Shown piece after piece: positions 10,101 through 17,260 of a stretch of DNA of 64,000 bases. The position numbers were made by a program, and so were the translations under genes. The stretch's first letter is position 1; each line of letters starts with the position of its first letter. The notes under the pieces are model-generated. The model searched no databases. It was given only the letters and a program-made list of their open reading frames with translations, and was not told the origin of the DNA. The stretch is from Microvirga sp052114605. Lineage in GTDB: Bacteria; Pseudomonadota; Alphaproteobacteria; Rhizobiales; Beijerinckiaceae. The DNA lies in assembly GCF_052114605.1 (NCBI RefSeq), contig NZ_JBFRFB010000003.1, positions 186,001 to 250,000 on the forward strand, given 5' to 3'.

Positions 10101-12036
10101 TGTTTGGTTGGTTCAATTCGCCGGATGCGTCCTCGATCTGCAGAGCGGTCAAGGCGCAGGACGTGCGGGCGAGATAACGCACAGCAGCCTCCAAAGGAGG
10201 TTCGTGCGGCACATCCGGTGAGGTGAGCAAGTCTTGCTTTGCCAGGGCTTTTGCGAATTCCCTTTTGTCGCTCTCCCGAGATGACCGCTCGCGTCCGGCA
10301 TTTGCAGGGTCGAACACGGCAAGCGTCTGCCGCAGATCGATATCGAGACCGCGCCACCATCCGATGAAGGTGGGAAGGTCATGCGTCGTGATCACGGCCA
10401 TCGCGGAGCGGGGATACTCGTCGGGCCTATTGAAGGCCGCCTCCTCACGCTCGAACGGAAGAACCCGGTAGCTCAGCATGCCTGACTTCATGATGGCATC
10501 GGAAAAGCCCGTGGGAGCCGTGCCGAGATCTTCGGCGATCACTAGGCAGCGGGCGCGATGGCTCTCCACGCGCAGCACCGCCAGCATCGCTTCGAATGGG
10601 TAATCCACATAGGCGCCCTGAGAGGCGGGCGCGCCCGAGGGAATGAGGAACAGGCGCTGAAGCTGGAAAGCGTGGTCGATGCGGATCGCGCCGGCATGGC
10701 GCATATTGGATGCCACCAGATCGCGGAAGGCCGCGAGACCTTGCTCCTCGAGGGTCAATGGATTGAACGGCGGCAATCCCCAATTCTGTCCCTGCGGACC
10801 CAACGGATCCGGCGGTGCGCCGACGGCAAGGCCAGGTGAAAATCTCTCAGGTGTTGCCCAGATTTCCGATCCACCGCCGTCCGCGCCAACAGCGAGATCG
10901 CGGTAAAGGCCGATGCTCAAGCCTGCATCACGTCCCCGCTCAGCTGCTTGAGCGAGCTGCCTGTCCGCTTGCCATTGGAGCCATGCATGAAATGAAATGC
11001 GATCTGCATGGGAAATGCGAAACTGTCGAACCTCATCGGAATGCACCGAACGATAAGGTTCAGGCCATTGGCCAATCCAATGAATACCTTGCTCGCGGAA
11101 ATGTTCGGACAAGGTCTCAAACGTGGCGTGAGCCTCCAGAGCGCTGCCGCCACCTTTCCTGAATGCATCGAAGGCTTCGTGATTGCTGGAGCGCTGGAAA
11201 TGATGCCACAACGCATCGAGCAGAGGACGCTTGATGGCCCAGACTTCGGCATAATCAATGAGGGATGCATTTTGCAGAGCGGACACGCGCTCCTGCATGT
11301 CCTCGCTGTCGAGGATTTCCTGCGCACCGCTTTCAGCGAAACCTTCCACATTTCGCGGATCGATATAGATCGACTCGAGAAACAGGCGTGAGGACGGCGA
11401 ATAGGGAGAGATCTTGGAACGGTCGGCGGCAAAGAGCGCGTGAACAGGGCTCAAACCTAGAAAGGAGCCGCCGAGTTCGCCAACCCCCTCCGCTGCCATG
11501 GCGACATCGGTATAGTCGCCGATGCCGAGATCATTGTCGGAGCGAAGGGAATAGACCTGCGCGGCCGCACCCCATAGACGAGCGTTTCCCTCAAGTGCGT
11601 CCGGTTGCCAACACTGGTCGGGTGCGGCAATCACGCTCGCGTTGAATTCACCCAGCTGAAGGTGATGATAGCCCACAGGCAGGGTTGGAAGGTCAATAGT
11701 CCGCGCACCCTTCGCAACCGAGCCTTTATGAACGGTTCCGTTCTCTTCTGTAAGAGCCCAATCGTTCTGTGAAGATGGATTGCGAAGTGTGATCTGCCCG
11801 GGGCCAGCAGCGCTTACAACGACTACCGCCGGCAGCAAGCCGGAGCGCAGCCGCTTCAACCGGTCCACGCTCGCCTGAATTTCAGCGTCAGAACCGATAT
11901 TCAGTCCAAGCGCCTCCATGATGGCGTCACGGGTATCCGGTGTCGTCTCGACTTCCCGCTCGAAGGCGTCCCTATATTTGGAAGAGATGCCGATAAGTTC
12001 AGCCAGGCGCTCCAGAAGAGCATCGCGGTTCGTCAT
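7183..12036 (-). CDS. Fusion protein: 4-alpha-glucanotransferase (MalQ) + maltooligosyl trehalose synthase (TreY)
   Basis: One uninterrupted frame of 1617 residues carries two GH enzymes. Residues 1 to about 690 are a MalQ-type (GH77) amylomaltase with AIRIDHAFQLQRLF (nucleophile D454), LVIAEDLGTAP (E502) and VITTHDLPTF (D553). Residues about 695 to 1617 are TreY (GH13) with ATYRLQFHKDF, LLDIVPNHMG, GLRIDHIDGLADPEGY (D1020) and VVVEKILEPG (E1048). TreY turns the reducing end of a maltodextrin into an alpha,alpha-1,1 bond. MalQ redistributes glucan units between chains. I use the ATG at 12036, which overlaps the treZ stop as TGATG. The in-frame ATG at 12120 would overlap treZ by 85 bases and adds an unlike N-terminus. 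TreZ finishes the pathway. No stop or frameshift separates the halves. Confidence 0.93.
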   Translation of the reverse strand: MTNRDALLERLAELIGISSKYRDAFEREVETTPDTRDAIMEALGLNIGSDAEIQASVDRLKRLRSGLLPAVVVVSAAGPGQITLRNPSSQNDWALTEENGTVHKGSVAKGARTIDLPTLPVGYHHLQLGEFNASVIAAPDQCWQPDALEGNARLWGAAAQVYSLRSDNDLGIGDYTDVAMAAEGVGELGGSFLGLSPVHALFAADRSKISPYSPSSRLFLESIYIDPRNVEGFAESGAQEILDSEDMQERVSALQNASLIDYAEVWAIKRPLLDALWHHFQRSSNHEAFDAFRKGGGSALEAHATFETLSEHFREQGIHWIGQWPEPYRSVHSDEVRQFRISHADRISFHAWLQWQADRQLAQAAERGRDAGLSIGLYRDLAVGADGGGSEIWATPERFSPGLAVGAPPDPLGPQGQNWGLPPFNPLTLEEQGLAAFRDLVASNMRHAGAIRIDHAFQLQRLFLIPSGAPASQGAYVDYPFEAMLAVLRVESHRARCLVIAEDLGTAPTGFSDAIMKSGMLSYRVLPFEREEAAFNRPDEYPRSAMAVITTHDLPTFIGWWRGLDIDLRQTLAVFDPANAGRERSSRESDKREFAKALAKQDLLTSPDVPHEPPLEAAVRYLARTSCALTALQIEDASGELNQPNMPGMDASLPNWRRRLSNTLESIMAPNALLPRLSVALAEEGRNALKRRNILAAPPPRATYRLQFHKDFTFHDAATIVPYLAQLGISHVYASPIQAASPGSTHGYDIVDHSAINPELGGEEGFRHFSDVLKAHGLKLLLDIVPNHMGIGGQTNSWWLSVLEWGRRSPHADAFDIDWRRPGVSGKIIVPFLGSRYGEALEKGELQLRFDENEGSFSVWHWEHRFPVCPLTYPLILDQGLGSILDPSATSELRTITEQFRSLDRESGTGIVQTADQLKKSLAEAYARPDIQNAIVSSMGAINGTVEILESFDKLHRLLEVQAYRLAYWRVASSDINYRRFFDINNLAGIRVESPEVFERTHELILRLVKEDRIHGLRIDHIDGLADPEGYSRALQAEVGPGFYVVVEKILEPGEALRPWPVAGTSGYDALNLIDGVLVHADTSAAMDRIYRETAGIEGSYEGMLREAKLQITQGSFASELEVLVSDIKAIADANRSTRDHTAFALRQALVEIIASFPVYRTYLGNDEPSPEDVKLLEETISAAKHGSILPDQVFHKFIADALLGHLKETSAEDLSRFRRRFQQLTGPVMAKSLEDTLFYRYGRLIALNEVGGDPGHFGISPEDFHKANIVRKASWPHAMITTATHDTKRGEDARARLLALSEIPDEWETALEQWRKLISPHLSEIDGLPSPDANDQVILLQALLGAWPLDLLEKDDAKQLASFKERMEGYVIKALREAKRHTSWVDPREEYEYATLAMLRAVLEPKSGILDRLRPLAQRLSVLGMLNGLSRTVLKMTLPGVPDIYQGTEFWDFSLVDPDNRRPVDYGARAHAITTSGSHDQLLAHWQDGRIKQYMLAKLLQDREQAPKLYSDGNYRPLEVQGSLSDHLLAYVRHEGHERIAVIVPRLWASLVAGTSMDVDSKVWSGTSIVLPHGRWMNVITGSAVNITSEAQVADILAGFPFAVLRSSNGSLEKSH

Positions 12037-13853
12037 CAAAGAGTTTCTTTCAACAGAATGCCGGTCCACGGTTGCAGTTGAATGTTTCCATCGGCGGATG
12101 AAACCGTTCTGCTTGACCACAAGAGGCGTGATTCAGGTTTTAGGGTTTCATTGATGGGATCGCTGCCGAAACTGGCAGTAAGCCTGAGAGACCCATTGCT
12201 GAAGCGCCAGGTAACATCGAGAAGGCTGTTCGATGTCACGCAATAGGATGAACCATTGTAGCTGCCCTTCAAGAGAGGGACGATTTCCTTTTGGCGTATC
12301 TCGAGCAGCAACCGGGTGCGCTCAAGAATGTCCCGATGCGGTGGGCGCTCGGCTTCGGTCCAGTCGATCTTCGATCTCTCGAAGGTCGTTCGAAGAGTCG
12401 GGTCTGGGATGCGTTGCGCCATTTCCGGATCCGAGAAGGCTTTGAAGTGCTTGAATTCTCCCCGCCGCCCATCGCGTACGGCCTTCGCAAGATCCGGCTC
12501 GCTTTCGAAATCTACGAAAAACTGAAACGGTGACGATGCCGCCCATTCCTCTCCCATGAACAGCATGGGGATCTGAGGGGAGAGGAGAAAGATGGCCTGA
12601 GCCAGTTCAAGGCGCTCCGCAGGAATGAGATGAGAAAGTCTCTCACCAAAAGCGCGGTTGCCGACCTGATCGTGGTTCTGGAGGAACGACACGAATGCGC
12701 TGGGCGGGAGATGCGCGGAAGGCTCCCCGCGCATCTTCCCTTGTTGGTGAGGCGATGGATCACCTTGATACGCAAACCCTTCCGCCAGAGCACGGCCGAG
12801 GTGGCGCAGCGGAGAATCCGCGTAATCGTGGTAATATCCTTCGCTCTCGCCGGTCAGCAGGGCGTGCCAGGCATTATGAATATCGTCGGCCCATTGTGCC
12901 GTGTGCAAATGTGGGCTCCCGTTGCCCTGCCGCTCCAGCCAGCGGGCCTGATTGGCTTCATTTTCCAGAACGAGATGGACGTGCCGCTCCGGGAACGCCT
13001 TGCGGATGCGCGTTGCCAGCTCTTCGAGAAAATGTGGCTTGCTGTCGTCGACTATGGCATGGACCGCGTCGAAGCGAAGTCCGTCTAACTGATATTCCTC
13101 CAACCAGTATAGGGCATTATGGATGAAGAAGTCCCGGACGTTCCGGCTGTCTTCACCATCGACATTGATGCCGGCACCCCAAGGGGTGGGATGCCTGTCC
13201 GTGAAGAATTCCTTGGCATAGGCGTGAAGGTAGTTTCCCGACGGGCCAAAGTGATTGTAGACCACGTCGAGAAACACCATCAGCCCCAACTGATGAGCGC
13301 GGTCGATAAGTCGCTTCAGGTCGTCAGGGTTGCCATAGGCGGCATCCGGCGCATAGGGAAGCACGCCATCGTAACCCCAGTTGCGCTCTCCCGGAAATTC
13401 CGCAATCGGCATGAGCTCGATAGCCGTAACCCCGAGATCCCTCAAACCCTCAAGCTTGCTCATCAGGGCAGCATAGGTTCCCTCCTGGGTCGCCGTGCCC
13501 ACATGCAGTTCATAGAGAACGGTCTCTTCCCAAGGCCGTCCTGTCCAGCTGGCTTGCGACCACGTATAGGATTGCGGATCAACGACTTGGCTTCGTCCAT
13601 GCACGTCATTCGGCTGGAACCGCGAAGCCGGATCGGGAACTACAAGTTTTCCGTCTATCTTGAAGCCGTAACGCATCCCGGCATGTGCATCCTTCGACAA
13701 CAAGTGGTGCCAGCCGCTCCCCTCGGCTGTCATTGGTAACTCCGTATCGTCAACGACGAGATGAACCTGCTCGGCGCTCGGTGCCCATAAAGCGAAGCGA
13801 ATGCCGTCAGATGTCATTTCCGCTCCAAAAGGCATGGGATGAAATCGCCGCAT
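12036..13853 (-). CDS. treZ: Maltooligosyl trehalose trehalohydrolase
   Basis: TreZ releases trehalose from the maltooligosyl-trehalose made by TreY. The chosen product has 605 residues starting MRRFHPMPFGAEMT, like known TreZ N-termini. GH13 motifs are VFLDVVYNHFGPSGNY, GLRFDAVHAI (nucleophile), HLVLENEANQ (acid/base) and FLQNHDQVGNR. The ATG at 13853 has GGAG five bases upstream. It also lies 33 bases downstream of an EcfG-type promoter, whereas the longer open frame from 13979 would begin upstream of that promoter. The stop overlaps the malQ-treY start. The gene heads the leftward operon and diverges from glgA2. Confidence 0.94.
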   Translation of the reverse strand: MRRFHPMPFGAEMTSDGIRFALWAPSAEQVHLVVDDTELPMTAEGSGWHHLLSKDAHAGMRYGFKIDGKLVVPDPASRFQPNDVHGRSQVVDPQSYTWSQASWTGRPWEETVLYELHVGTATQEGTYAALMSKLEGLRDLGVTAIELMPIAEFPGERNWGYDGVLPYAPDAAYGNPDDLKRLIDRAHQLGLMVFLDVVYNHFGPSGNYLHAYAKEFFTDRHPTPWGAGINVDGEDSRNVRDFFIHNALYWLEEYQLDGLRFDAVHAIVDDSKPHFLEELATRIRKAFPERHVHLVLENEANQARWLERQGNGSPHLHTAQWADDIHNAWHALLTGESEGYYHDYADSPLRHLGRALAEGFAYQGDPSPHQQGKMRGEPSAHLPPSAFVSFLQNHDQVGNRAFGERLSHLIPAERLELAQAIFLLSPQIPMLFMGEEWAASSPFQFFVDFESEPDLAKAVRDGRRGEFKHFKAFSDPEMAQRIPDPTLRTTFERSKIDWTEAERPPHRDILERTRLLLEIRQKEIVPLLKGSYNGSSYCVTSNSLLDVTWRFSNGSLRLTASFGSDPINETLKPESRLLWSSRTVSSADGNIQLQPWTGILLKETL

Positions 13854-13885
13854 GAAAACTCCGGAATTGAGGGAGGGCAGATGCG

Positions 13886-13910
13886 AACGAGCTTTGCCGT
13901 ACAAGGTTCC
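13886..13910 (-). promoter_or_regulatory. EcfG (general stress sigma factor) promoter of treZ
   Basis: On the minus strand, GGAAC (13910-13906) and CGTT (13889-13886) are separated by exactly 16 bases. This is an exact match to the alphaproteobacterial general stress response promoter consensus. Transcription would begin near 13877, leaving a leader of about 25 bases with the GGAG ribosome-binding site before the ATG at 13853. It would drive treZ, malQ-treY and possibly glgB and glgX. Confidence 0.75.
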
Positions 13911-14066
13911 GCTATCTGTGAAAAAATAAAGCCGAGCTTGATGGAAGCGCCTTCCCGTGTGGTGCGATGGAAAACGCAAAGCGGATTTTCACAAGCATCT
14001 TCAATGCGCTTGACCGTTTGAACATGCCCACGTGCGGGGTACCCGGAAATAATTCAAAATTGGTTC

Positions 14067-14091
14067 GGAACATTCCTTGCTGCACTGCGTT
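14067..14091 (+). promoter_or_regulatory. EcfG (general stress sigma factor) promoter of the second glycogen synthase
   Basis: GGAAC at 14067-14071 and CGTT at 14088-14091 are separated by exactly 16 bases, an exact match to the general stress consensus. The element lies 59 bases before the glgA2 ATG. Together with the mirror element before treZ it forms a divergent stress-promoter pair within about 200 bases. Confidence 0.75.
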
Positions 14092-14149
14092 ATGACCGCG
14101 ACCTGCTTTGGGCGCGGGCGGTCAATGGGGAACGCGCCCTCGTGATGAC

Positions 14150-15679
14150 ATGCTGGATACCTACTCACCGAAAGCGGGCGCGGCTTTCGAGACGTCGACG
14201 TGTGCCGATCTGCAAAACAATTTTCAGACTTCCATTTCAATTAGTCGCCGGCAATCCATTCTTTTTGTGACGTCGGAGATCGCCGACTACATCAAGGCTG
14301 GCGGTCTTGGCGAGGTCTCTGCCGCATTGCCCCGGGCGCTGCGGTCGCATTACGACGTGCGCATCCTTATTCCCGGCTACCCGCAGGTTCTATCGCAGAT
14401 AGGCGAGATTGAGCAGATTGCGCATCTGCCTGCGGCCTTCGGAATTCCCGCCTGTGGTCTTGGCCGCGGCAAGACGAAAGATGGCCTCACGGTTTATGTG
14501 CTTCTCTGCCCCGAGCTCTATGAAAGGGATGGATCGCCATACGTTGACACCTTCGGAGCCGACTGGAGCGATAACGACATCCGTTTCGCACGGCTTGGGC
14601 TCGCGGCGGCAGATATCGCCTGCGGTCACGGCGATCCGCTTTGGCGCGCGGACCTTCTCCATCTCAATGACTGGCCTTCGGGACTCGCCGCTGCTTATCT
14701 CGAATGGCGCGGGCAGCACATCCCGACGATCCTGACGATTCACAATCTGGCCTATCAAGGGCTTTTCGAGAGGAGCCGCTTGTCGCACCTCGGAATCCCC
14801 GATGCCGCGTTTCACATCAACGGTGTTGAATTCTATGGCAAGTTGTCGTTCCTGAAGGCAGGAATCTTCTATGCCTCTCACATTACAACCGTCAGCTCCA
14901 CCTACGCTGATGAAATCACGCGTCCCGAGTTCGGCTGCGGTCTCGATGGCTTGCTGAGAGCGCAAGCCGAGCAGGGCCGGCTCGACGGCATCATCAACGG
15001 TATCGATGCAAGCTGGGATCCTAGCCGTGACCCCTATCTCGTCAGCCGCTTCTGCGCCGAGAATTTCCGAGGCAAGCGTGCAAATGCGAATGATGTACGC
15101 AAGAAATTCGGCTTGGCCTTGTCGAGTGGGCCGCTTTTTGCGGTCGTCTCGCGGCTCGTGCATCAAAAGGGTGTCGATCTCGCTATTTCAGCAGCGGAAA
15201 CCATCGTCTCGCAGGGCGGGCAGATTGCCGTGATCGGCCAAGGCGAGCCCCGGTTCGAGCATGCCTTGCAGAGCCTCGCTCATCGTCACCCGGGTTCAGT
15301 CGGCGTGAAAATAGGATATGATGAGGGTTCTGCCCGCCGCATGTATGCAGGCAGCGATTTCCTTCTCATGCCATCACGCTTCGAGCCATGCGGGCTGAGT
15401 CAGATGTATGCACAGCGCTTCGGCTCATTGCCGATTGCCCACAAGACGGGCGGACTTGCGGACACGATCGAGGATGGGGTCGATGGTTTCCTGTTCGGGG
15501 AGCCCTGCGTTCATCGGTTCATGGATGCGATCAAACGCGGCCTGGATACCTTCCGCTCCCGCCCCCGCCTGACGGCCATGCGACGCGCAGCGATGAAGCG
15601 CCCCCACGGATGGGAACGCTCCGCCTCCAAATATAAAGAGGTTTACGAGCGCGCCTGCGAGACGGCTGCTTACGCTTAA
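14150..15679 (+). CDS. glgA: Glycogen synthase, second diverged copy
   Basis: This is a GT5-type ADP-glucose:glucan glucosyltransferase of 509 residues. Motifs include KAGGLGEVSAALP (K49), HLNDWPSGLAAAYLEW, TIHNLAYQGLF and SRFEPCGLSQMYAQRFG. The ATG at 14150 leaves about 35 extra residues before the usual start SILFVTSEI. No better in-frame start was found and no strong ribosome-binding site is visible, so the start is uncertain. The gene diverges from treZ and shares its stress-promoter region. It may build maltodextrin for trehalose synthesis under stress, while the glgC-linked copy serves storage (inference). Whether it prefers ADP-glucose or another donor cannot be read from sequence. Confidence 0.9.
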   Translation: MLDTYSPKAGAAFETSTCADLQNNFQTSISISRRQSILFVTSEIADYIKAGGLGEVSAALPRALRSHYDVRILIPGYPQVLSQIGEIEQIAHLPAAFGIPACGLGRGKTKDGLTVYVLLCPELYERDGSPYVDTFGADWSDNDIRFARLGLAAADIACGHGDPLWRADLLHLNDWPSGLAAAYLEWRGQHIPTILTIHNLAYQGLFERSRLSHLGIPDAAFHINGVEFYGKLSFLKAGIFYASHITTVSSTYADEITRPEFGCGLDGLLRAQAEQGRLDGIINGIDASWDPSRDPYLVSRFCAENFRGKRANANDVRKKFGLALSSGPLFAVVSRLVHQKGVDLAISAAETIVSQGGQIAVIGQGEPRFEHALQSLAHRHPGSVGVKIGYDEGSARRMYAGSDFLLMPSRFEPCGLSQMYAQRFGSLPIAHKTGGLADTIEDGVDGFLFGEPCVHRFMDAIKRGLDTFRSRPRLTAMRRAAMKRPHGWERSASKYKEVYERACETAAYA

Positions 15680-15714
15680 GCATCGACTGATGAATACTTA
15701 TTCCGGTTGAAGTG

Positions 15715-15731
15715 GCAGAAACCTTTTCTGC
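15715..15731 (+). terminator. Small hairpin after the second glycogen synthase
   Basis: GCAGAAA at 15715-15721 pairs perfectly with TTTCTGC at 15725-15731 around a 3-base loop, 36 bases after the glgA stop. No U-run follows, so termination is uncertain. Confidence 0.3.
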
Positions 15732-15768
15732 TGCCTCATTCCTGTGCCCGTGCTTCATTTTCGCCCAA

Positions 15769-15786
15769 GGTGCCCAAGCAAGCACC
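15769..15786. promoter_or_regulatory. Inverted repeat upstream of the sigma-54 promoter of urtA
   Basis: GGTGC at 15769-15773 and GCACC at 15782-15786 form an inverted repeat with an 8-base spacer. It starts about 73 bases before the -24 element. The bases resemble NtrC half-sites (GCAC/GTGC), but the half-sites face the opposite way from the textbook GCAC-N-GTGC arrangement. An activator role is therefore only a suggestion. Confidence 0.3.
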
Positions 15787-15841
15787 GTCAAGGTAGGGTT
15801 TCGAGGAAGTGCAAAGCGGGAAGCGTATCTGACATCATCAT

Positions 15842-15856
15842 TGGCATGGTTCTTGC
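15842..15856 (+). promoter_or_regulatory. Sigma-54 (RpoN) -24/-12 promoter of the urt-ure locus
   Basis: TGGCAT at 15842-15847, five bases, then TTGC at 15853-15856 gives the diagnostic GG-N10-GC spacing. It matches the TGGCAC-N5-TTGC consensus with one change. The ATG of urtA at 15912 is 56 bases downstream, so transcription would begin near 15868. Nitrogen-limitation control through RpoN and NtrC fits urea transport and urease genes. Confidence 0.75.
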
Positions 15857-15911
15857 CTAGAAGCCGATGCTGCGCCTGGAACCGGGGCAGTTGAGGGAGA
15901 AGGACCATACG

Positions 15912-17195
15912 ATGTTGAATTTCACGCGGAGAGGCCTGATTGCACTCGCTTCGGCGGCGCTGGTTTCGGGCACGATGGCTGCGACTGCCCAGGCTCAGGA
16001 GACGATCAAGGTTGGCGTTCTGCATTCCTTGTCGGGCACCATGGCGATCAGCGAGACCACGCTGAAGGACGTTATGCTGATGCTCATTGAGGAGCAGAAC
16101 AAAAAGGGTGGTCTTCTGGGCAAGAAGCTCGAAGCCGTTGTCGTCGATCCTGCTTCCGATTGGCCTCTTTTCGCCGAGAAGGCGCGCCAGCTGATCAGTC
16201 AGGACAAGGTGGCTGCCGTTTTCGGTTGCTGGACCTCCGTGTCGCGCAAGTCGGTCCTGCCGGTCTTCAAGGAACTGAACAGCATCCTCTTCTACCCGGT
16301 TCAATACGAGGGCGAGGAGAGCGAGCGAAACGTATTTTACACCGGCGCAGCCCCGAACCAGCAAGCAATTCCCGCTGTTGATTATCTTGCCAAGGAAGAG
16401 AAAGTCGAACGCTGGGTTCTCGCCGGAACCGATTATGTCTATCCCCGCACGACCAACAAGATCCTCGAAGCTTATCTCAAGTCCAAGGGTGTGAAGTCCG
16501 AGGACATCATGATCAGCTACACGCCGTTCGGTCATTCCGATTGGCAGACGATCGTCGCCGATATCAAGAAGTTCGGCTCGTCCGGCAAGAAGACGGCCGT
16601 GGTATCCACCATCAACGGCGACGCGAACGTGCCGTTCTACAAGGAACTCGCCAATCAAGGCGTCAAGGCCACCGATATCCCGGTCGTGGCATTCTCCGTG
16701 GGTGAAGAGGAACTCGCCGGCGTCGACACGAAGCCGCTCGTCGGCCATCTCGCCGCGTGGAATTACTTCCAGTCGATCGACAACCCCGAGAACAAGGCCT
16801 TCATCGAAAAATGGAAGGCCTTCACGAAGAACGACAAGCGCGTCACCAACGATCCGATGGAAGCTTACGTGATCGGCTTCAACATGTGGGTCAAGGCCGT
16901 CGAGAAAGCCGGCACCACCGACCCTGACAAGGTCATCGATGCGATCGTCGGCGTGCAGGTCCCGAACCTGACGGGTGGTGTCTCGGAGATGCTTCCGAAC
17001 CACCATATCACGAAGCCGGTTCTGATCGGTGAGATCAAAGAGGATGGTCAGTTCGAGACTGTCTCGCAAACCGACGCTCTCGTTCCTGGCGATGCATGGT
17101 CGAAGTACCTGGACGGTTCGAAGGATATGATCGCCGATTGGAAGACGCTGAAATGCGGTAACTACAATACCGTCACCAAGAAGTGCGGCGCCTGA
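15912..17195 (+). CDS. urtA: Urea ABC transporter substrate-binding protein
   Basis: UrtA is the periplasmic urea receptor of the UrtABCDE high-affinity importer. The 427-residue product begins with a twin-arginine-like or Sec signal peptide (TRRGLIALASAALVSG, cleavage near AQAQE). The mature part has the periplasmic-binding fold of the UrtA/AmiC type (VGVLHSLSGTMAISE, FYPVQYEGEE). The ATG at 15912 follows a GGGAGAAGGA ribosome-binding site and lies downstream of the predicted sigma-54 start. A longer frame from 15867 would begin at about that transcription start and lacks a signal peptide at its N-terminus. A strong hairpin follows before urtB. Confidence 0.95.
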   Translation: MLNFTRRGLIALASAALVSGTMAATAQAQETIKVGVLHSLSGTMAISETTLKDVMLMLIEEQNKKGGLLGKKLEAVVVDPASDWPLFAEKARQLISQDKVAAVFGCWTSVSRKSVLPVFKELNSILFYPVQYEGEESERNVFYTGAAPNQQAIPAVDYLAKEEKVERWVLAGTDYVYPRTTNKILEAYLKSKGVKSEDIMISYTPFGHSDWQTIVADIKKFGSSGKKTAVVSTINGDANVPFYKELANQGVKATDIPVVAFSVGEEELAGVDTKPLVGHLAAWNYFQSIDNPENKAFIEKWKAFTKNDKRVTNDPMEAYVIGFNMWVKAVEKAGTTDPDKVIDAIVGVQVPNLTGGVSEMLPNHHITKPVLIGEIKEDGQFETVSQTDALVPGDAWSKYLDGSKDMIADWKTLKCGNYNTVTKKCGA

Positions 17196-17210
17196 TCGTT
17201 CACCACGACA

Positions 17211-17232
17211 GGAGCGGCCACCCGGCCGCTCC
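17211..17232 (+). terminator. Strong hairpin between urtA and urtB
   Basis: GGAGCGGCC (17211-17219) pairs perfectly with GGCCGCTCC (17224-17232) around a 4-base loop. No U-run follows, so it is more likely an mRNA-stabilising or partial-attenuation structure. Such a structure would keep urtA mRNA above that of the permease genes, as is common for binding-protein genes. Confidence 0.55.
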
Positions 17233-17260
17233 CATCGTCTCTCCGTCAGAAGTGTCTCTC

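Noticed and set aside
15531..17069. 512-codon open frame antisense to urtA and the end of glgA2
   Set aside because: It crosses a real intergenic region and the sigma-54 promoter. Its sequence shows no family motif, and both sense genes are certain.
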